Position numbers and translations under genes: made by a program
Source: Anodontia alba
Taxonomy: Eukaryota; Mollusca; Bivalvia; Lucinida; Lucinidae
DNA: 64,000 bases
Direction: 5' to 3'
Assembly (NCBI GenBank): GCA_964016985.1
Contig: OZ024825.1
Span: 34,192,057-34,256,056, forward strand
Part shown: in pieces, positions 9,658 through 21,203 of the stretch
Layout of the letters: the number at the start of each line of letters is the position of its first letter
Position numbering within the stretch: position 1 is the first letter of the stretch
Notes under the pieces: generated by a model
Told to the model about the DNA's origin: nothing
Seen by the model: only the letters and a program-made list of their open reading frames with translations
Database searches by the model: none

Positions 9658-9984
9658 GAAGAAAGAGAATAAACGGATGGAAAAGATCATTGCTCTGTAT
9701 TTTCGGACATTGACCAAAAGTATATGAGAAAAAACGTGCCGTGGGAGAATAATGGGTGTTGTATGTTAAATGCTACCTCAACATACTGAACATTAAAAGC
9801 CCAGGTCACATTATGCCTGTAGACTGATCACTGTTCATAATCACAGTTTCACTGATCACTTATAGACTTTATGTCATCCAGAGATTCTGTGAGTGAAGAG
9901 AATGAATATGTTGATGTAATAAAACCTAGTGTCTTATTTAAAAGGAAATTAATTGAAAGTACATGTATGAAAGGTACCCATTTA

Positions 9985-10200
9985 CGGTAAATGTCATAAA
10001 TTTCGAACACTTTATTTCATACTTCTTTGGTATAAATTTTGCTTTTTATACAGTTGTTTTTTAAAATACTTAGTGGAATGGCAAACAGTGTAGACCCTGA
10101 TCAGACTGCTCCTAAAGGAGCAGTCTGATCTGGGTCTGTACCATTTGCATATACCATTTTGTCAGACACTTTGGTATATGAATTTTAAGGACATTTACAG
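9985..10200. mobile_element. MITE-D2, complete
   Basis: TA (9983-9984, 10201-10202) flanks CGGTAAATGTCATAAATTTC and AATTTTAAGGACATTTACAG. The core is a perfect palindrome, CAGACTGCTCCTAAAGGAGC plus GTAGACCCTGATC arms. This places a D-type core behind a third set of ends. Confidence 0.75.
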
Positions 10201-10229
10201 TACTGGAAATATTGGGACAAGTCTGTTTT

Positions 10230-10409
10230 CATCACGAAAACATAGATTGTGGGTACTTGTTAGAACTGCCTCGGTGAGGCGGTTCTAACGAGTACCCACA
10301 ATCTATGTTTTTGAGCAGAAATATGAAAATTATCAGAATTTTTATCTGAAATTTTCATTTTTTGGTGGTAAAATTTTCAGTATATTTGAATAGGTGTGTT
10401 TTCGTAATG
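10230..10409. mobile_element. MITE-A2, internally deleted
   Basis: It starts CATCACGAAAACATAGATTG, so the left inner arm is missing and the TIR is fused directly to the core. The core palindrome (GAACTGCCTCGGTGAGGCGG) and the full right arm, ending GTGTGTTTTCGTAATG, are intact. Confidence 0.7.
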
Positions 10410-11054
10410 TACAACCTGCTGATGTGTCTAAAAATTGCTGGATGAGTGGCAGATAGTATAGACCTTGGTCAGATGCTGCAGTACAGATGTTTTTCTGTGA
10501 CATTTCATATTATTGCCATTGTCTTCCAGAGATGATTTTAATGAGATATCACAACCATATAAGATACATGAAGATGCAAGAAAAATCTAAAAATATTTTG
10601 GGGCAAAAGTAATAAAAAAAAATTCCAAATTACTCCCACTTGGTCAGGACCTACATTGCTTCAGTAGAAACTCAAGATTTTGTCATCAAACCTACAATTT
10701 AGATTTGAAGCTTTTTGTGGTCGTTTAGTGATGCTGATACATTTAAATATTCTCAGAATAAAAACTCAGTTCAAAGGAAATTCAGCATTGCAACAGTTAC
10801 TTTATAATCCTCAGTGACCATGATGATTATCATACCATCCCATATATAAGTACGCTGCCAGTCTTTAACTGTTTGGCGAGTTTAAATGTCGCTTGTGGCT
10901 GATGGGTTCCATTTACTGCTTTGTATTGTACTTACAGTTTTGTTATGTGGTGTTGCAAAATGTCTATACTATGCAATTTTATTAGCTCCAGATAGGAGGA
11001 GCATCCAAAAAATTATTTTTCTTATTTTCCCACACGTCTGTACTGTGTAATTTT

Positions 11055-11617
11055 ATAAGCTCCAGATAAAAAAAGTATCCAGAAAATTATTTTTCAATTT
11101 GTCCACAAAAACATACCGTATTCAACTTGATTACCGCAATCTGCGCTTAGGTTTTTCAAAATTACTGGAAAAAAAATACAGTAAAATATCCACCTAATAA
11201 GAGCAAACTTTAATGAAAGATCAGCAGAGGGCGTCATGAGGTGCACATTTAATGATGCTTAGACATTATTTTCTGAGTTTCTTTATAAAAAACATATGTT
11301 GTGGGTTATCATTTGAATTGCCTTAACTTGTCTAGGGAATTCAAAAGAGTATCCACAACAAATGTTTTTTATAAAAAATAAAAAAAAAAGCATATAAAAG
11401 TACACTAGTTGCAATAATCTAAAGATAACTAAATTGCTTGACTGTGCACTTATAGGAGCATGTGCCGTAATTAGGTCAAATATGGTATGTTGTAGGGACT
11501 CATTAGAAGCACCTTAGTGTGGTGCTTCTAATGAGTACCTACAACATATGATTTTGTGGACAAATAAGAAAATTATCTGTACTTTTTGGTTGATGAAAGT
11601 GTTGTATCTGGAGCTAG
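11055..11617. mobile_element. MITE-A split by a nested TA-flanked MITE (A3)
   Basis: The left end ATAAGCTCCAGATAA and right end TATCTGGAGCTAG belong to MITE-A. The core GGGACTCATTAGAAGCACC and complement is at 11495-11555. The left arm is interrupted at 11116-11485. A separate truncated A left end lies just upstream (10982-11054). Confidence 0.7.
11116..11485. mobile_element. MITE-A3: TA target duplication, carries an A-type core
   Basis: TA precedes (11114-11115) and follows (11486-11487). The termini CCGTATTCAACTTGATTACC and GTAATTAGGTCAAATATGG are imperfect inverted repeats. The middle (about 11280-11375) has AACATATGTTGTGGG and a related complement, i.e. the GTACTC-type core of the element it inserted into. 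Excision of the insert and one TA restores the host AACATATG. Confidence 0.7.
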
Positions 11618-11844
11618 TAAGTTTAGAGTTTCAAAAATGATGATGATGAAACCCAAGCCTTTAGTACCACGTCTGGGAGAACTTTTTAATTGGAAAGTTT
11701 CAAGTGAAAGTCAGGAAAATTATAATTGAATGCACTGGCTTTAAATTTTGAGTATGACATTGTCATAATACTTTCTTTAAATGTTCCTAGTGAGATGTTA
11801 AACACATAAACCTTAGCTCCAGGGGTATAAACATAATACATTTT

Positions 11845-11940
11845 CCTTATTTCTCCACAAAAATGTTGTGGGTACTCAATCAAAGTGCAGGGCACTTTTA
11901 ATGAATACCATAACATCTGTTATCATGGCAAAATGAGTGA
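11845..11940. mobile_element. MITE-A core relic
   Basis: TTATTTCTCCACAAAAATG, GTGGGTACTCAATCAAAGTG and the facing GGCACTTTTAATGAATACC form a degraded A-type hairpin. The ends are not recognisable. Confidence 0.55.
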
Positions 11941-11956
11941 AATACCAATACTGTAA

Positions 11957-12104
11957 TAATAACCTTGAGTATTGGGACAGACAGACCTTTGCCTGTGTAA
12001 ACCCAGACTCATCACCAGGTAGTAGAATGGACTATTTCAAATTTTAGGATGAGTATGGTAAGTAGATAAGGTGTTCCAATACTTAGGGTAAATACAATAC
12101 TTTC
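11957..12104. mobile_element. MITE-D1, degraded
   Basis: It has an AGTATTGGGACAGACAGACC left half, AGGTAGTAGAATGGAC, and a clear right end CAATACTTAGGGTAAATAC. The palindromic core is mostly lost. Confidence 0.55.
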
Positions 12105-12213
12105 TGGTTGGAAAAGAAAAAAAAGTCAAATATCTGGAGCTATGTAAAAAAGCCTAAAAAAATGTAATATTGATAATTACTTTTATCCAGCTTGAAATTT
12201 TTGTTTTCTTCAG

Positions 12214-12435
12214 ATTTATGATAAAAAGCTGCAGCATTACCAAGATCAGCTTCACAAGATAGATGAGGGTCTAGCGGAAGGATTCCACAAGCGTCCACGG
12301 CGAGCTTCTGGGGTAGAATCTGTGAAGACTGAGCTAGATGCTCTTAACAGACAGTATATAGATCAAGTGTTGTGGGCTAACACAAGGCTCAAAGATATAT
12401 CTGCAATATTCTCGGATGCTAATATTGATATACAG
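12214..12435 (+). CDS. Spectraplakin exon (plakin-domain/spectrin-like segment)
   Basis: This is an internal 222 bp exon of 74 codons, phase 0 at both ends, between acceptor TTTTCTTCAG (to 12213) and donor CAG/GTAGCT (from 12436). The translation begins IYDKKLQHYQDQLHKIDEGL and ends ISAIFSDANIDIQ. It is a charged helical sequence with a KRPRR basic cluster near residue 26 and heptad-like spacing (VESVKTELDALNRQYID), as in the spectrin-like helices that end the plakin domain. It joins in frame to 16728, where the plakin repeats start. That order (plakin domain, then plakin repeats) is the known spectraplakin layout. Taken alone the exon is too short for a firm family call; the assignment rests on its strand, phase and position. 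Confidence 0.7.
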
Positions 12436-12490
12436 GTAGCTGAAATTACATAGTGTTATCTTTCACTAACTCATAAAACACAAAATCACA

Positions 12491-12831
12491 ACAGCTCCAC
12501 AGTGCAGTTGGTAGCACATCTAACTGCAGATCCAGGAGTCACAAGTTGGAATCCCAACTTAGCCACATAACTTGGGTAGAGATTGATCTTGAAATAATTT
12601 CCATAATCATTCTCCTACTTCCACTGTTCTTTGTTACTGGCTAAAGTGTGTACACAAAGTACCGGTTAACCTTTTAGAGGACTAAGCCTGCCCAGGATGG
12701 AGAGTAAGTTGTTATTGGCTAAAAAGTGTGTACACAAAGTACCAGTTGACCTTTTAGAGGATCGAGAGTGAGTGGGTTAACAGATTGGCTGGATATGACT
12801 CTAACAGTGTAGACTGAGCCATCAAACTTCA
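12491..12831 (+). mobile_element. Old S1-type SINE with a tRNA-like head and internal duplication
   Basis: The head has a box A-like TGCAGTTGGTAGCAC and a box B-like CAAGTTGGAATCCC. The S1 middle domain follows in diverged form (GTAGAGATTGATCTTGAAAT, CCTTTTAGAGGACTAAGCC). The segment from the GTGTACACAAAGTACC motif to TTTTAGAGGA is present twice (about 12647-12690 and 12727-12765). It is older than the copies at 4993 and 53009. Confidence 0.65.
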
Positions 12832-12942
12832 GTGAACCCTCGTTACAAAGACAGCATTTGTTCTCAAAATGTTGCCTTTAAAATGAACTTGCTGTTGTAA
12901 AGAATCCTTAATAGGCAGAATGATATCTAAGAATGACCTTGT

Positions 12943-15578
12943 TATGCCCCCAACTTCAAAGAAGTTGGAGGGGCAAATTGCTTCTGGGTTGCATAACTTT
13001 AGAACCGTGAATGCTACTGTTTTGAAATTTCTTATATGGATTCCTCTTGAAAAAAAAGCTGACACATATTTTTTTTTCTTGACAGGATTATGCCCCTTTT
13101 CAGACTTATGGCCCTTTGAAAAATATGGATGCAATCTTGTCAGCAAAATATCTAAAAAACTATTGAAGCTAGAGCCTTGAAACTTGGTGAATAGACTGGT
13201 AGTGATGAGTAGACAACCTGATTAACTTTTGAAGAAATTTTGAAAAATACTTCTTGAGTTATGGCCCTTTGTAATTTTGGGTATTTTTACCTTGTCAGCA
13301 AAATATCACAAAAACTGTTAGAGCTAGTGCCTTGAAACTTGGTAAATGGATTTGTAGTGATGAGTAGATAACCTGATTAACTTTTGAAAAAATTCTGTAA
13401 AATACTTCATGAGCTATGGCCCTTTGTAATTTTGTGCATTTTTACCTTGTCAACAAAATATCTCAAAAACTGTTGAAGCTAGAGCCTTGAAACTTGATGA
13501 ATAGACTGGTAGTGATGTGAAGACAACCTGATTAACTTTTGAAGAAATTTTGATATATACTTCTTGAGTTATGCCCCTTTGTAATTTTAGGCATTTTTAC
13601 CTTGTCAGCAAAATATCTCAAAAACTATTAGAGCTAGTGCCTTGAAACTTAGTAAATGGATTTGTAGTGATGAGTAGATGACCTGATTAACTTTTGAAGA
13701 AATTCTGAAAAATACTTCATGAGTTATGGCCCTTTATAATTTTGGGCAGTTTTACCTTGTCAGTAAAATATCTCAAAAACTGTTGGAACTAGAGCCTTGA
13801 AACTTGATGAATAGACTGGTAGTGATGAGTAGACAACCTGATTAACTTTTGAAGAAATTTTGAAAAATACTTCTTGAGTTATGGCCCTTTGTAATTTTGG
13901 GCAATTTTTACCTTGTCAGTAATATATCTCAAAAACTGTTAGAGCTAGAGCCTTATATGGATTAGTAGTGCTGAGTAGATGACCTGTTTAACTTTTGAAG
14001 AAATTCTGAAAAATACTTCATGAGTTATGGCCCTTTAAAATTTGGGGCAGTTTTACCTTGTCAGCAAAATATCTCAAAAACTGTTGGAGCTAGAGCCTTG
14101 AAACCTGATCAATAGACTGGTAGTGATGAGTAGACAACCTGATTAACTTTTGAAGAAATTTTGAAAAATACTTCTTGAATTCCCTTTGTAATTTTGGGCA
14201 TTTTTACCTTGTCAGCAAAATATCTCAAAAACTGTTAGAGCTAGAGCCATGAAATGTGGTGAATGGATTTGTAATGACGAGTAGACAACCTGATTAACTT
14301 TTGAATAAATTTTGAAAGTACTTATTGAGTTATGGCCCTTTGTTATTTTGGGCTTTTTTATCTTGTCAGCAAAATATTGCAAAAACTGTTAGAGCTAGAG
14401 ACTTGAAACTTGGTGAATTGATTGGTAATGATGAGTAGATGACCTGATTAACTTTTTTGTAAATTCTGAAAAATATTTCTTAAGTAATGGCCCTTTGTAA
14501 ATTTGGACATGTTTCCCATGTCAGCAAAATATCTAAAAAAACTATTGAAGCTGGAGCCTTGAAACTTGATGACTAGATTGGTAGCGATGAGTAGATGACC
14601 TGATTATGCCCCCAGTTTCAAATGAAATTGATAGGGCATATTATTTTGCCTTCATTTGTCCATCCATCTGTTTGTCCATTCCTCAAGCTTTTTTGTGCAT
14701 GCCATATCTTAAGAACCCTGCATGCTAGGGTTTTGAAATTTTATATTTGGGTTCCCAATGAAAAAATAGCTGACCCGTATTTTTTTTTCTTGTCTAGCAT
14801 GTTTGTTTAGAGTTATGCCCCTTTGAAAAACATCAGAATTAAATCTTGTGTGCAAGATATCTTGAAAAGTATATAAGCTGGGTTCTTGAAATTCAATAAA
14901 GTGAGTGGGAATGATGTGTAAATTACCTGATTATATTTTGAGAGAATTCCGTGAAAATATTGATAAAGTTACGGCCCTTTGCAGTTCTGCGCATTTTGAC
15001 CTTGTCAGCAAGATGTTTTGAAAAGTACTTAAGCTAGGGTCTCGAAATATTATATGCTGATTGGGGATGATGTGAAGGTTACCTGATTTGTTTTTTAGCG
15101 AATTCCATGAAAAATTGACGTAGTTATGACCCTTTGTAGTTCTAGGCATTTTGACCTTGGCAGCGAGATATCTCAAAAAGTATTAAAGCAAGAGCCATGA
15201 TATTTGGTATACTGATTGGGATTGAGGAGGAGATCACTGATTAAATTTTGAACCAATTAAATGAAATGTTGGAGTTATGACCCTTCGCAATTTCTGGCCA
15301 TTTAATGTCGTTGCTTTATTGTGTATAGCATAAGTTTAGAACCATGTATGCTAATGTTTTGAAATTTCATATTTTGATTCCTCATGAAAAAATAGGTGAC
15401 CCGTATTTTTTTCTTATTCCAATTATCTCCTATTTTAGAGTTATTTCCCTTTGATAAAATAACATTAAAATCTCGTATATTTGTACTGTTGTTACCGTCA
15501 TGGGCAAGCAGTGTTGGAGTCAAGCAGTGTTAGAGTCAGGCAGTTGGGGGCATAGTGTTTTACAAACACCAGCTCTAG
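12943..15578 (+). mobile_element. Helitron-like non-autonomous element (HINE family 1, copy 1), ~2.6 kb
   Basis: The 5' end TATGCCCCCAACTTC immediately folds with GAAGTTGGAGGGG (12947-12973). The matching inverted subterminal repeat AGTTGGGGGCATA is at 15542-15554, followed by a perfect stem-loop GTGTTTTACAAACAC (15555-15569) and terminal CAGCTCTAG before TTTT. Between lie about ten ~155 bp tandem units (13130-14600; consensus TTACCTTGTCAGCAAAATAT and CCTGATTAACTTTTGAAG), then a second 5'-like hairpin near 14605 and diverged units. T flanks both ends. Subterminal inverted repeats, a tandem core and a 3' hairpin match Helentron-derived HINEs and bivalve pearl-type elements. There is no coding potential. 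Confidence 0.65.
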
Positions 15579-15587
15579 TTTTATTCT

Positions 15588-15675
15588 TATTTCCTCATAG
15601 AAAATATGTTTAGGATATTTGTTAGAATCGCCTCACTGAGGCATTTCTAACAAATATCCAAAACATACGTTGTTG
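15588..15675. mobile_element. A-type hairpin core variant
   Basis: The fold-back TTTGTTAGAATCGCCTCACT / GAGGCATTTCTAACAAATAT has outer AAAATATGTTTAGG and CCAAAACATACG. It abuts the 3' end of the Helitron-like element. The outer MITE termini are not preserved. Confidence 0.6.
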
Positions 15676-15840
15676 CTTGGTTTAAATGCAGTATTATTGC
15701 ATAATTTCTCATTAACTAACCTCTTGAGCGAAGGTTTTGTGATAGTCAAATTGTCATTTTAACAAATTTTGTCATTGTATCTAGTGTCAGTATAAAGAGA
15801 TTTGTCTGTACAAATAAAAAAAGTAAGGTTCTGATACTTG

Positions 15841-15858
15841 ATGTGTGTGTGTGTGTAT
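15841..15858. repeat. (GT)n microsatellite
   Basis: A short tract of uninterrupted GT dinucleotides. Confidence 0.85.
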
Positions 15859-16048
15859 TTATCATATGACGTCGCTGTTATTCAGTGGATAACGTCCTGT
15901 CATAAAAATCGTATGACCACACGTTACATAACACTTTGGCGGGAAGTAACATCATGACGACATCCACATCAACAATGCATTTTCTGTTGAACAATTGTCA
16001 ACTTTATAGGCAATAAAATCAAACTTCAAATAGTCATATGATAAACAG

Positions 16049-16169
16049 AAGCTTACACTCATGCTCATTTCATCTGAAATTTATTAAACTCGCCGAAGGC
16101 TCATTTAATAAATTTCATATGAAAGGCTCGTTTCATAAATTTCATATGAAATGACCACTCGTGTAAGCT
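16049..16169. repeat. Inverted-repeat element, arms GCTTACACTCATGCTC
   Basis: GCTTACACTCATGCTCATTT faces ATGACCACTCGTGTAAGC. Between are several ATTTCATATGAAATT-like palindromes and TTTATTAAACTCGCC / CTCGTTTCATAAATT. It is probably the end portion of a DNA transposon; the family was not recognised. Confidence 0.55.
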
Positions 16170-16494
16170 CCTCAATATATATACACGTAAAGGATGTTGT
16201 CTGCTTCAGCTTCGAATCATGCTTTAAGGATAGGTATTGTAAATCAGTGCATATTTGATAGGCACAAATTAATGGTTTTGAAACGTATGAATATTTTGTA
16301 ACTTACAACCCAGTGGTGATCCAGATATGTCGTTATTTTGGAATCTGTCAAAACATATGTTCTCTGATCTCATTAGATACTTAGATGGATTTGCATGTAC
16401 CTCAGAATGATTTTATGGAAGAGTAGGTAGTATAGCTCTGGACTAAACACCTTTTACAACCAAAAATATTGAAATTGATATTTTCTTACATCTT

Positions 16495-16600
16495 CACAAA
16501 AACATACGTTGTGGAATTCTCAGAAGTGTCCTGGAGAGGTGCTTTAGCTTCTAATAATGAATACCTACTACATGTGTTTTATGGAGAAATAAGAAAACTA
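16495..16600. mobile_element. MITE-A core relic
   Basis: CTTCACAAAAACATACGTTG, a degraded AGAAGTGTCCTGGAGAGGTG centre, and ATGGAGAAATAAGAAAACTA on the right. The ends are lost. It lies about 130 bp upstream of the splice acceptor of the first giant exon. Confidence 0.6.
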
Positions 16601-16727
16601 TTTATCTGTCTACCCCTCTAATCTTATGGTATCTGAAGAATATTTTTTCAATGAAGACAATAATTGTATATATATTTTTTGTAGAAAAGTTCTTACCAGA
16701 TTCTAAGACTGTCTTTCCCTTTTTCAG

Positions 16728-19700
16728 TTTCCTGGTTTGATAACAGAGAGAGCTCCTTTACTACGTACATTCCGAGCTGAGTTGACAAAAAGATCTTCCA
16801 TGTTAGTTGATGAAGACATGCAGGAATACTTCCAACAACTGGCTGACTTCGAAGGCTATGGTGGTCTTCAAGCCATGGGTCTTACTGGACAAACGTTTGG
16901 TAGTCAGTCAGCTCTCAACCTAGCAACAAAACAGGAGATGGCTACCAATCTTCCACACACTGTTACTGTGACTGTGACAAAAGCTACCCCAAATGAGGAA
17001 AATCTTCCAAAACTTAGGGCCACAGAGATGTCAGCTACAATGACTGCTCAGTCTGTACCAGTTCAGTGGCGACTTAAGTCTACACCAATTTCTACTGAAA
17101 GACTTTCACAAAAAGTAGCCAGTATATCTAGTTTATCTGGTTTAAGTACAGGCTCTGATGAAAATGTACTGGATGAGGTTGATAGTCTACAGCCTTATCC
17201 ACAACAGACTTTAATAACTGTTAAACAAGGTTGTTTAGCTCCTAAAGGAACTCATTTGAGTGAATCAGCAATTCTGAATCCTAAAACTGGACGTAAAGTG
17301 AATCTGACTGAAGCAATAGATGCTGGAGTGCTTGATTTGAAAAGTGGAACAATTGTAGACAAAAGAACAAGTAGACAAATGACTCTGAGAGAGGCTGTAT
17401 CAAATAGATACATATCAAATGATTTATATAAACAGTTAACTTCTTCCTGTGGTATAGCTGATCCTTATTCTGGAGAAGATTGTACACTACTTCAAGCTAT
17501 TCAAAAGGACTTATTTAATCCTGAAAATAATACAGTGAAAGATACAACTAGTGGGAAGTCTGTTGGTCTTGATCAGGCTGTTTCAAATGGACTTTTGTCC
17601 AGAGTGGATGCTGATAACATACGTGGTGAAGGTACCACCGTGACATATATTACCCAGTCTCAAGCTGTGTTCAATGATGAAGATTTAAAATCTAGTACTC
17701 AAAGACTTGGATTAGGTGATGTTATTGAAAGAGGGTGGTATGTTCCACAGACAGGAAAAATAGTGGATCCGATAACTGGAAAAGAAATGACTATTCTAGA
17801 TGCATGTGACAAAGGACTTATAAATCCTAATAAAGAGGAAATCAAAGATTCACCCTCAGGAAGACAAATGTCTTTGATAAAGGCTGTTTCGCAAGGTATT
17901 ATAGACCCAGAAAGTGGTAAATATATTAATAAGCTGAACAGTCAGAAGCTTTCATTGGATGATGCATTCCAGAGAAAATTGATTATCAAGCCAATAACTC
18001 TACCCAGAGCATTGTCAGAAGGTGCCATTTTAGAGGATGGTCGTGTTGTTGATCCTCAGACAGGAAGGACTGTTTCTTTCAAAGAAGCTCTTGATACTGG
18101 AATCATTGACTTTGACTCAAAATGTGTTGTAGATACATTGAGTGGGGAAGTTTTATCTGTTTCCGAAGCAATTGAACTAGGACTAATTGACTCAAAAGGC
18201 TCTTTCATTTATAAAGTTTCTGGTAGAAGAGAATCTCTCATAGGTGCTGTTGATAAAGGTCACATGAAGCTTGTACAGGAAGATTTGGTAAAAAGCAAAC
18301 CATGTGTTATAGACACAAGAACTGGAAAATCAATAACAGTTGCACAAGCAGTTAAACAAGGAATCATAACCAGCAATGGTGACTTTATTGATACTTCCTC
18401 TGGCAGAAAAATTCCTCTTAAAGCTGCAGCTGGACAGAGTTTCATTGACAAAGATATTGCTGAAAAATTGGTGAAAGAGACTTCAATTAAAGATGCAAGT
18501 GGAAGGAATATTTCACTTCTCAAAGCGATACATATTGGTCTAGTTTCACCAGAAAAGCTGGAAGTTAGACATCCTACTTCAAGAAAATCTGTTGGCTTAC
18601 AGCAAGCTGCAACTGAAGGAATCATCTCAACAGAGGATGCTCAATCATTGTTGGAGATCTTAAGTCCAGTAATAGCACACACCACTGTTGTTACTCGTTT
18701 ACAGCCAGGCAAAAGTGAAGCAGGGATTGCATCAATTTCTGTTTCGGATGCAATCTCTCAAGGCTTACTGAATGAAAGAAATGGTACATTCCGTGATCCA
18801 AACACAGGGGCATCTATGCCAGTTGAGACAGCAATTGAAAAGGGCCTACTGAAACTTTCATCAGAATGGCCATCGAGCACTGTTAGTCCGAGCAAAGATG
18901 AAGTTGATAAAGCAGCTAAAAGTGTTCATTCAGAAGCTGAAAAGTGGTTGAAACAAATAACAGAAGAACCAGAAATGGCTGATGCGTTAAGGAGAACAGG
19001 CAAAGCAACTGTTGAATCTAAAATTTCAAAGAAAAAAGGAGACGAAAATTACTCTTTTACTCAGACTGTAGTGACAAGGCCTGAAATCACAGAAACTCAA
19101 GTTTCTGAAGAAAAACATATACAGGTGAAGTCAGTATTTGATCCGAGAACAAAACGGGAAATAGGAGTTCATGAAGCAGTTCACAGAGGTTTAATAGATA
19201 TGACACAAGGTGTTTATATTCATCCAGTTACAGATGAAAGAATGTCCATAATTAATGCTATTACCAGAGGTTTTGTACGTGGACTTGAAACTTCACAACC
19301 TGGTCCTGGAACCAGTTCAGTTAAAGAAACAAAATCTTTTTCAATAACAGGTGTAATTCATCCTAGATCTGGAAAAAAATTAAGTGTTACTGAAGCAGTC
19401 AAAGATGGATTTTTAGACTTAGAAAAAGGACAATTCAAAGGTGTTGATAGCAAGGGTAAACTGATCAGCTTGAAAATTAGTGAAGCTGTTGAACAAGGGT
19501 ATGTTTTAACAGATACAGGAGTGTCTGCTTCACATGCTGGAGGTGGCTTTATACAAGAAACAAAGACATTCCAGTTAAAAAGTGTGATTCATCCAGTGAC
19601 TAGAGAAAGATTAGATGTAGCAGATGCAATCAAACAAGGAATTATTGATGAACATAAGGGACTGTATAATAATCCAAGAACAGGCGAAAAAATGTCAATT

Positions 19701-21203
19701 CCAGATGCTATAGAAAAGAAACTAATAGATGCGGAGTTAATGGCTGTAATATCAAATGCTGAAGGTGAGGGCAGTAAAATCATTACAACTAAACTGACTA
19801 CTCTCATGGTAAAATTTGTGATTGATCCTCGAACTGGCGATACTATATCTGTGGCCAAAGCTCTTGAAGAAGGAATTTTAGATCCAAAAATGGAACATTA
19901 TATTAATGTGGTAACTGGTGAAACATTACCCCTTAATGATGCAATAGATAGAAAATTAGTTATTGCTCAAGCCGCTGCAATAAGTGGATCAACATCTAGT
20001 TCAACAGAAAGCATTCATATAAACCCAGATGAGGAAGTTACTGAGTCTAACCTGATAGAGGAAATCTCCTCAGAGACAGTGACTTTCAGTATAAACAATG
20101 TAATTGATCCTCGAACTATGGAGATGATGTCCTATGATGAGGCTGTTCTGTATGGTGTTCTTGATTTACCTAAAGGACTGTATGTAAATCCAATGACTAA
20201 GGAGAGCATGCCTATAAATGTAGCTCTTGACAAAGGGCTCATTCATGGTGAAGTGACTGCAAAAACAAAATCTGAAGACTTAATGCATAGTTCTGTCAGT
20301 GCAGATTCTCAGGTTTTCCCATTTAGAAAGATTACTTCTGTGTTAGATCCACGTAATGGAGAAGATATCTCTTTTGATAAAGCAGTGAAAGATGGCATTA
20401 TTGACATTGAAAAAGGTACTTACTATGATGTGAGTGGTAGAGAAAAAATATCACTTGATAAAGCATTATCAAAAGGTTTTGTAAAATTATCTAAAGCAAC
20501 AGGTGCAGATGATATTGAGAGAATGAAACGTGAACATGAAAGGAGGGAGTCTGAAAGAGAAAAGAGGCACAAGTCTTTAGAAAATGGAGTAGAGCCTTTA
20601 GTTGACATGAAAATGGAGAAATTTGGACTTTCAGGGGATCATTTGGATAGTGTGTTCCCTGATGAAGTTCTTAACTATAGTACAGAAATTGAGCAAAGAA
20701 ATGGCGAAGAGGAAAGCCCACTCTCTTTTGATGCAAAACAGGGTGTAAGGACATGGAGAAAGCAAGAATTTGCAGTAAAAGATGAAATAGAAGAACCAAC
20801 GCCAAAAGCTGTGTCTGATGTAACCAAGGAAAAATCTGATTATACAAGTAAGCCAATAAAACAAAGACCATCAGAGGAGAGCCCAGCATGGCAGATGAAT
20901 GGTGTGAGCCCAATAAATGGGGAAGTATATGACTCAGCTCGTACTGAGAACTACCAGGAGGTGCTTGAACAGCCCAGAACAACAATAGTATATGCCAAAC
21001 CTGGAGATAGAATCAAACCTTCATCTCCAAGACCAATCACTGTTGAGGAGAGACTAGGGGATAGAATCAAGCCTTCATCTCCAATACAGCTCACTATTGA
21101 TGAGAGATCAGGGGATATCATCAAACCATCATCTCCAAGACAGCTCTTTGTGGAGGAGGATGGAAAAGTGGTGGACTACAAGTTGCCTGACAGTTTTTCA
21201 GGG
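16728..21203 (+). CDS. Spectraplakin giant exon I: plakin-repeat array
   Basis: A 4,476 bp exon, 1,492 codons without a stop, phase 0/0. Acceptor CCTTTTTCAG at 16718-16727; donor GGG/GTAAGTA at 21204. The first ~57 residues (FPGLITERAPLL onward) continue a helical plakin-type segment, then comes a Ser/Thr-rich linker. From about residue 182 to 1250 there are ~30 copies of a D-P-x-T-G-x-x-(L/M)-S-(V/I)-x-E-A-(I/V)-x-x-G-(L/I)-I-D motif, the plakin (plectin) repeat signature. A linker with a helical stretch (EAEKWLKQITEEPEMADAL) splits the array near residues 717-804. The tail has a charged helix (DDIERMKREHERRESEREKR, 20508-20567) and three 18-residue tandem repeats containing IKPSSP (21003-21164). 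Plakin repeats typically bind intermediate filaments; the partner here is unknown. Read past the donor, the frame stops within eight codons, which supports splicing. Confidence 0.9.

Larger units (their letters stand above)
1..12213 (+). other. Intron (5' part outside window) of the spectraplakin gene
   Basis: No coding exon could be supported here. The short open frames have no recognisable domains and mostly lie inside hairpin repeats. The stretch is a mosaic of MITEs, SINEs and simple repeats, listed separately. Between them (roughly 1460-1930, 2520-2820, 3340-3535, 4530-4980, 6840-7070, 7150-7450, 9660-9980, 10490-10980 and 11618-11850) I see only AT-rich sequence and decayed repeat pieces. 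It ends at a good acceptor: a T-rich tract followed by CAG at 12211-12213. Confidence 0.6.
12436..16727 (+). other. Intron between spectraplakin exons
   Basis: A phase-0 intron, donor GTAGCT, acceptor CTTTCCCTTTTTCAG. It holds an old S1 SINE (12491-12831), a 2.6 kb Helitron-like element (12943-15578), an A-type hairpin, a (GT)n tract and an inverted-repeat element near 16.1 kb. In 15865-16045 and 16200-16480 I see no gene, only AT-rich unique-looking sequence. Confidence 0.7.

Noticed and set aside
12829..13180. Overlapping open frames on both strands (105 and 86 codons)
   Set aside because: They fall in the 5' part of a Helitron-like element, and translations of the matching part of the second copy near 23650 are broken. 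No protein family is recognisable.
13130..14600. CRISPR array (regular repeats with spacers)
   Set aside because: Units are ~155 bp, contiguous and similar along their full length with no variable spacers. The flanks are eukaryotic mobile-element ends.
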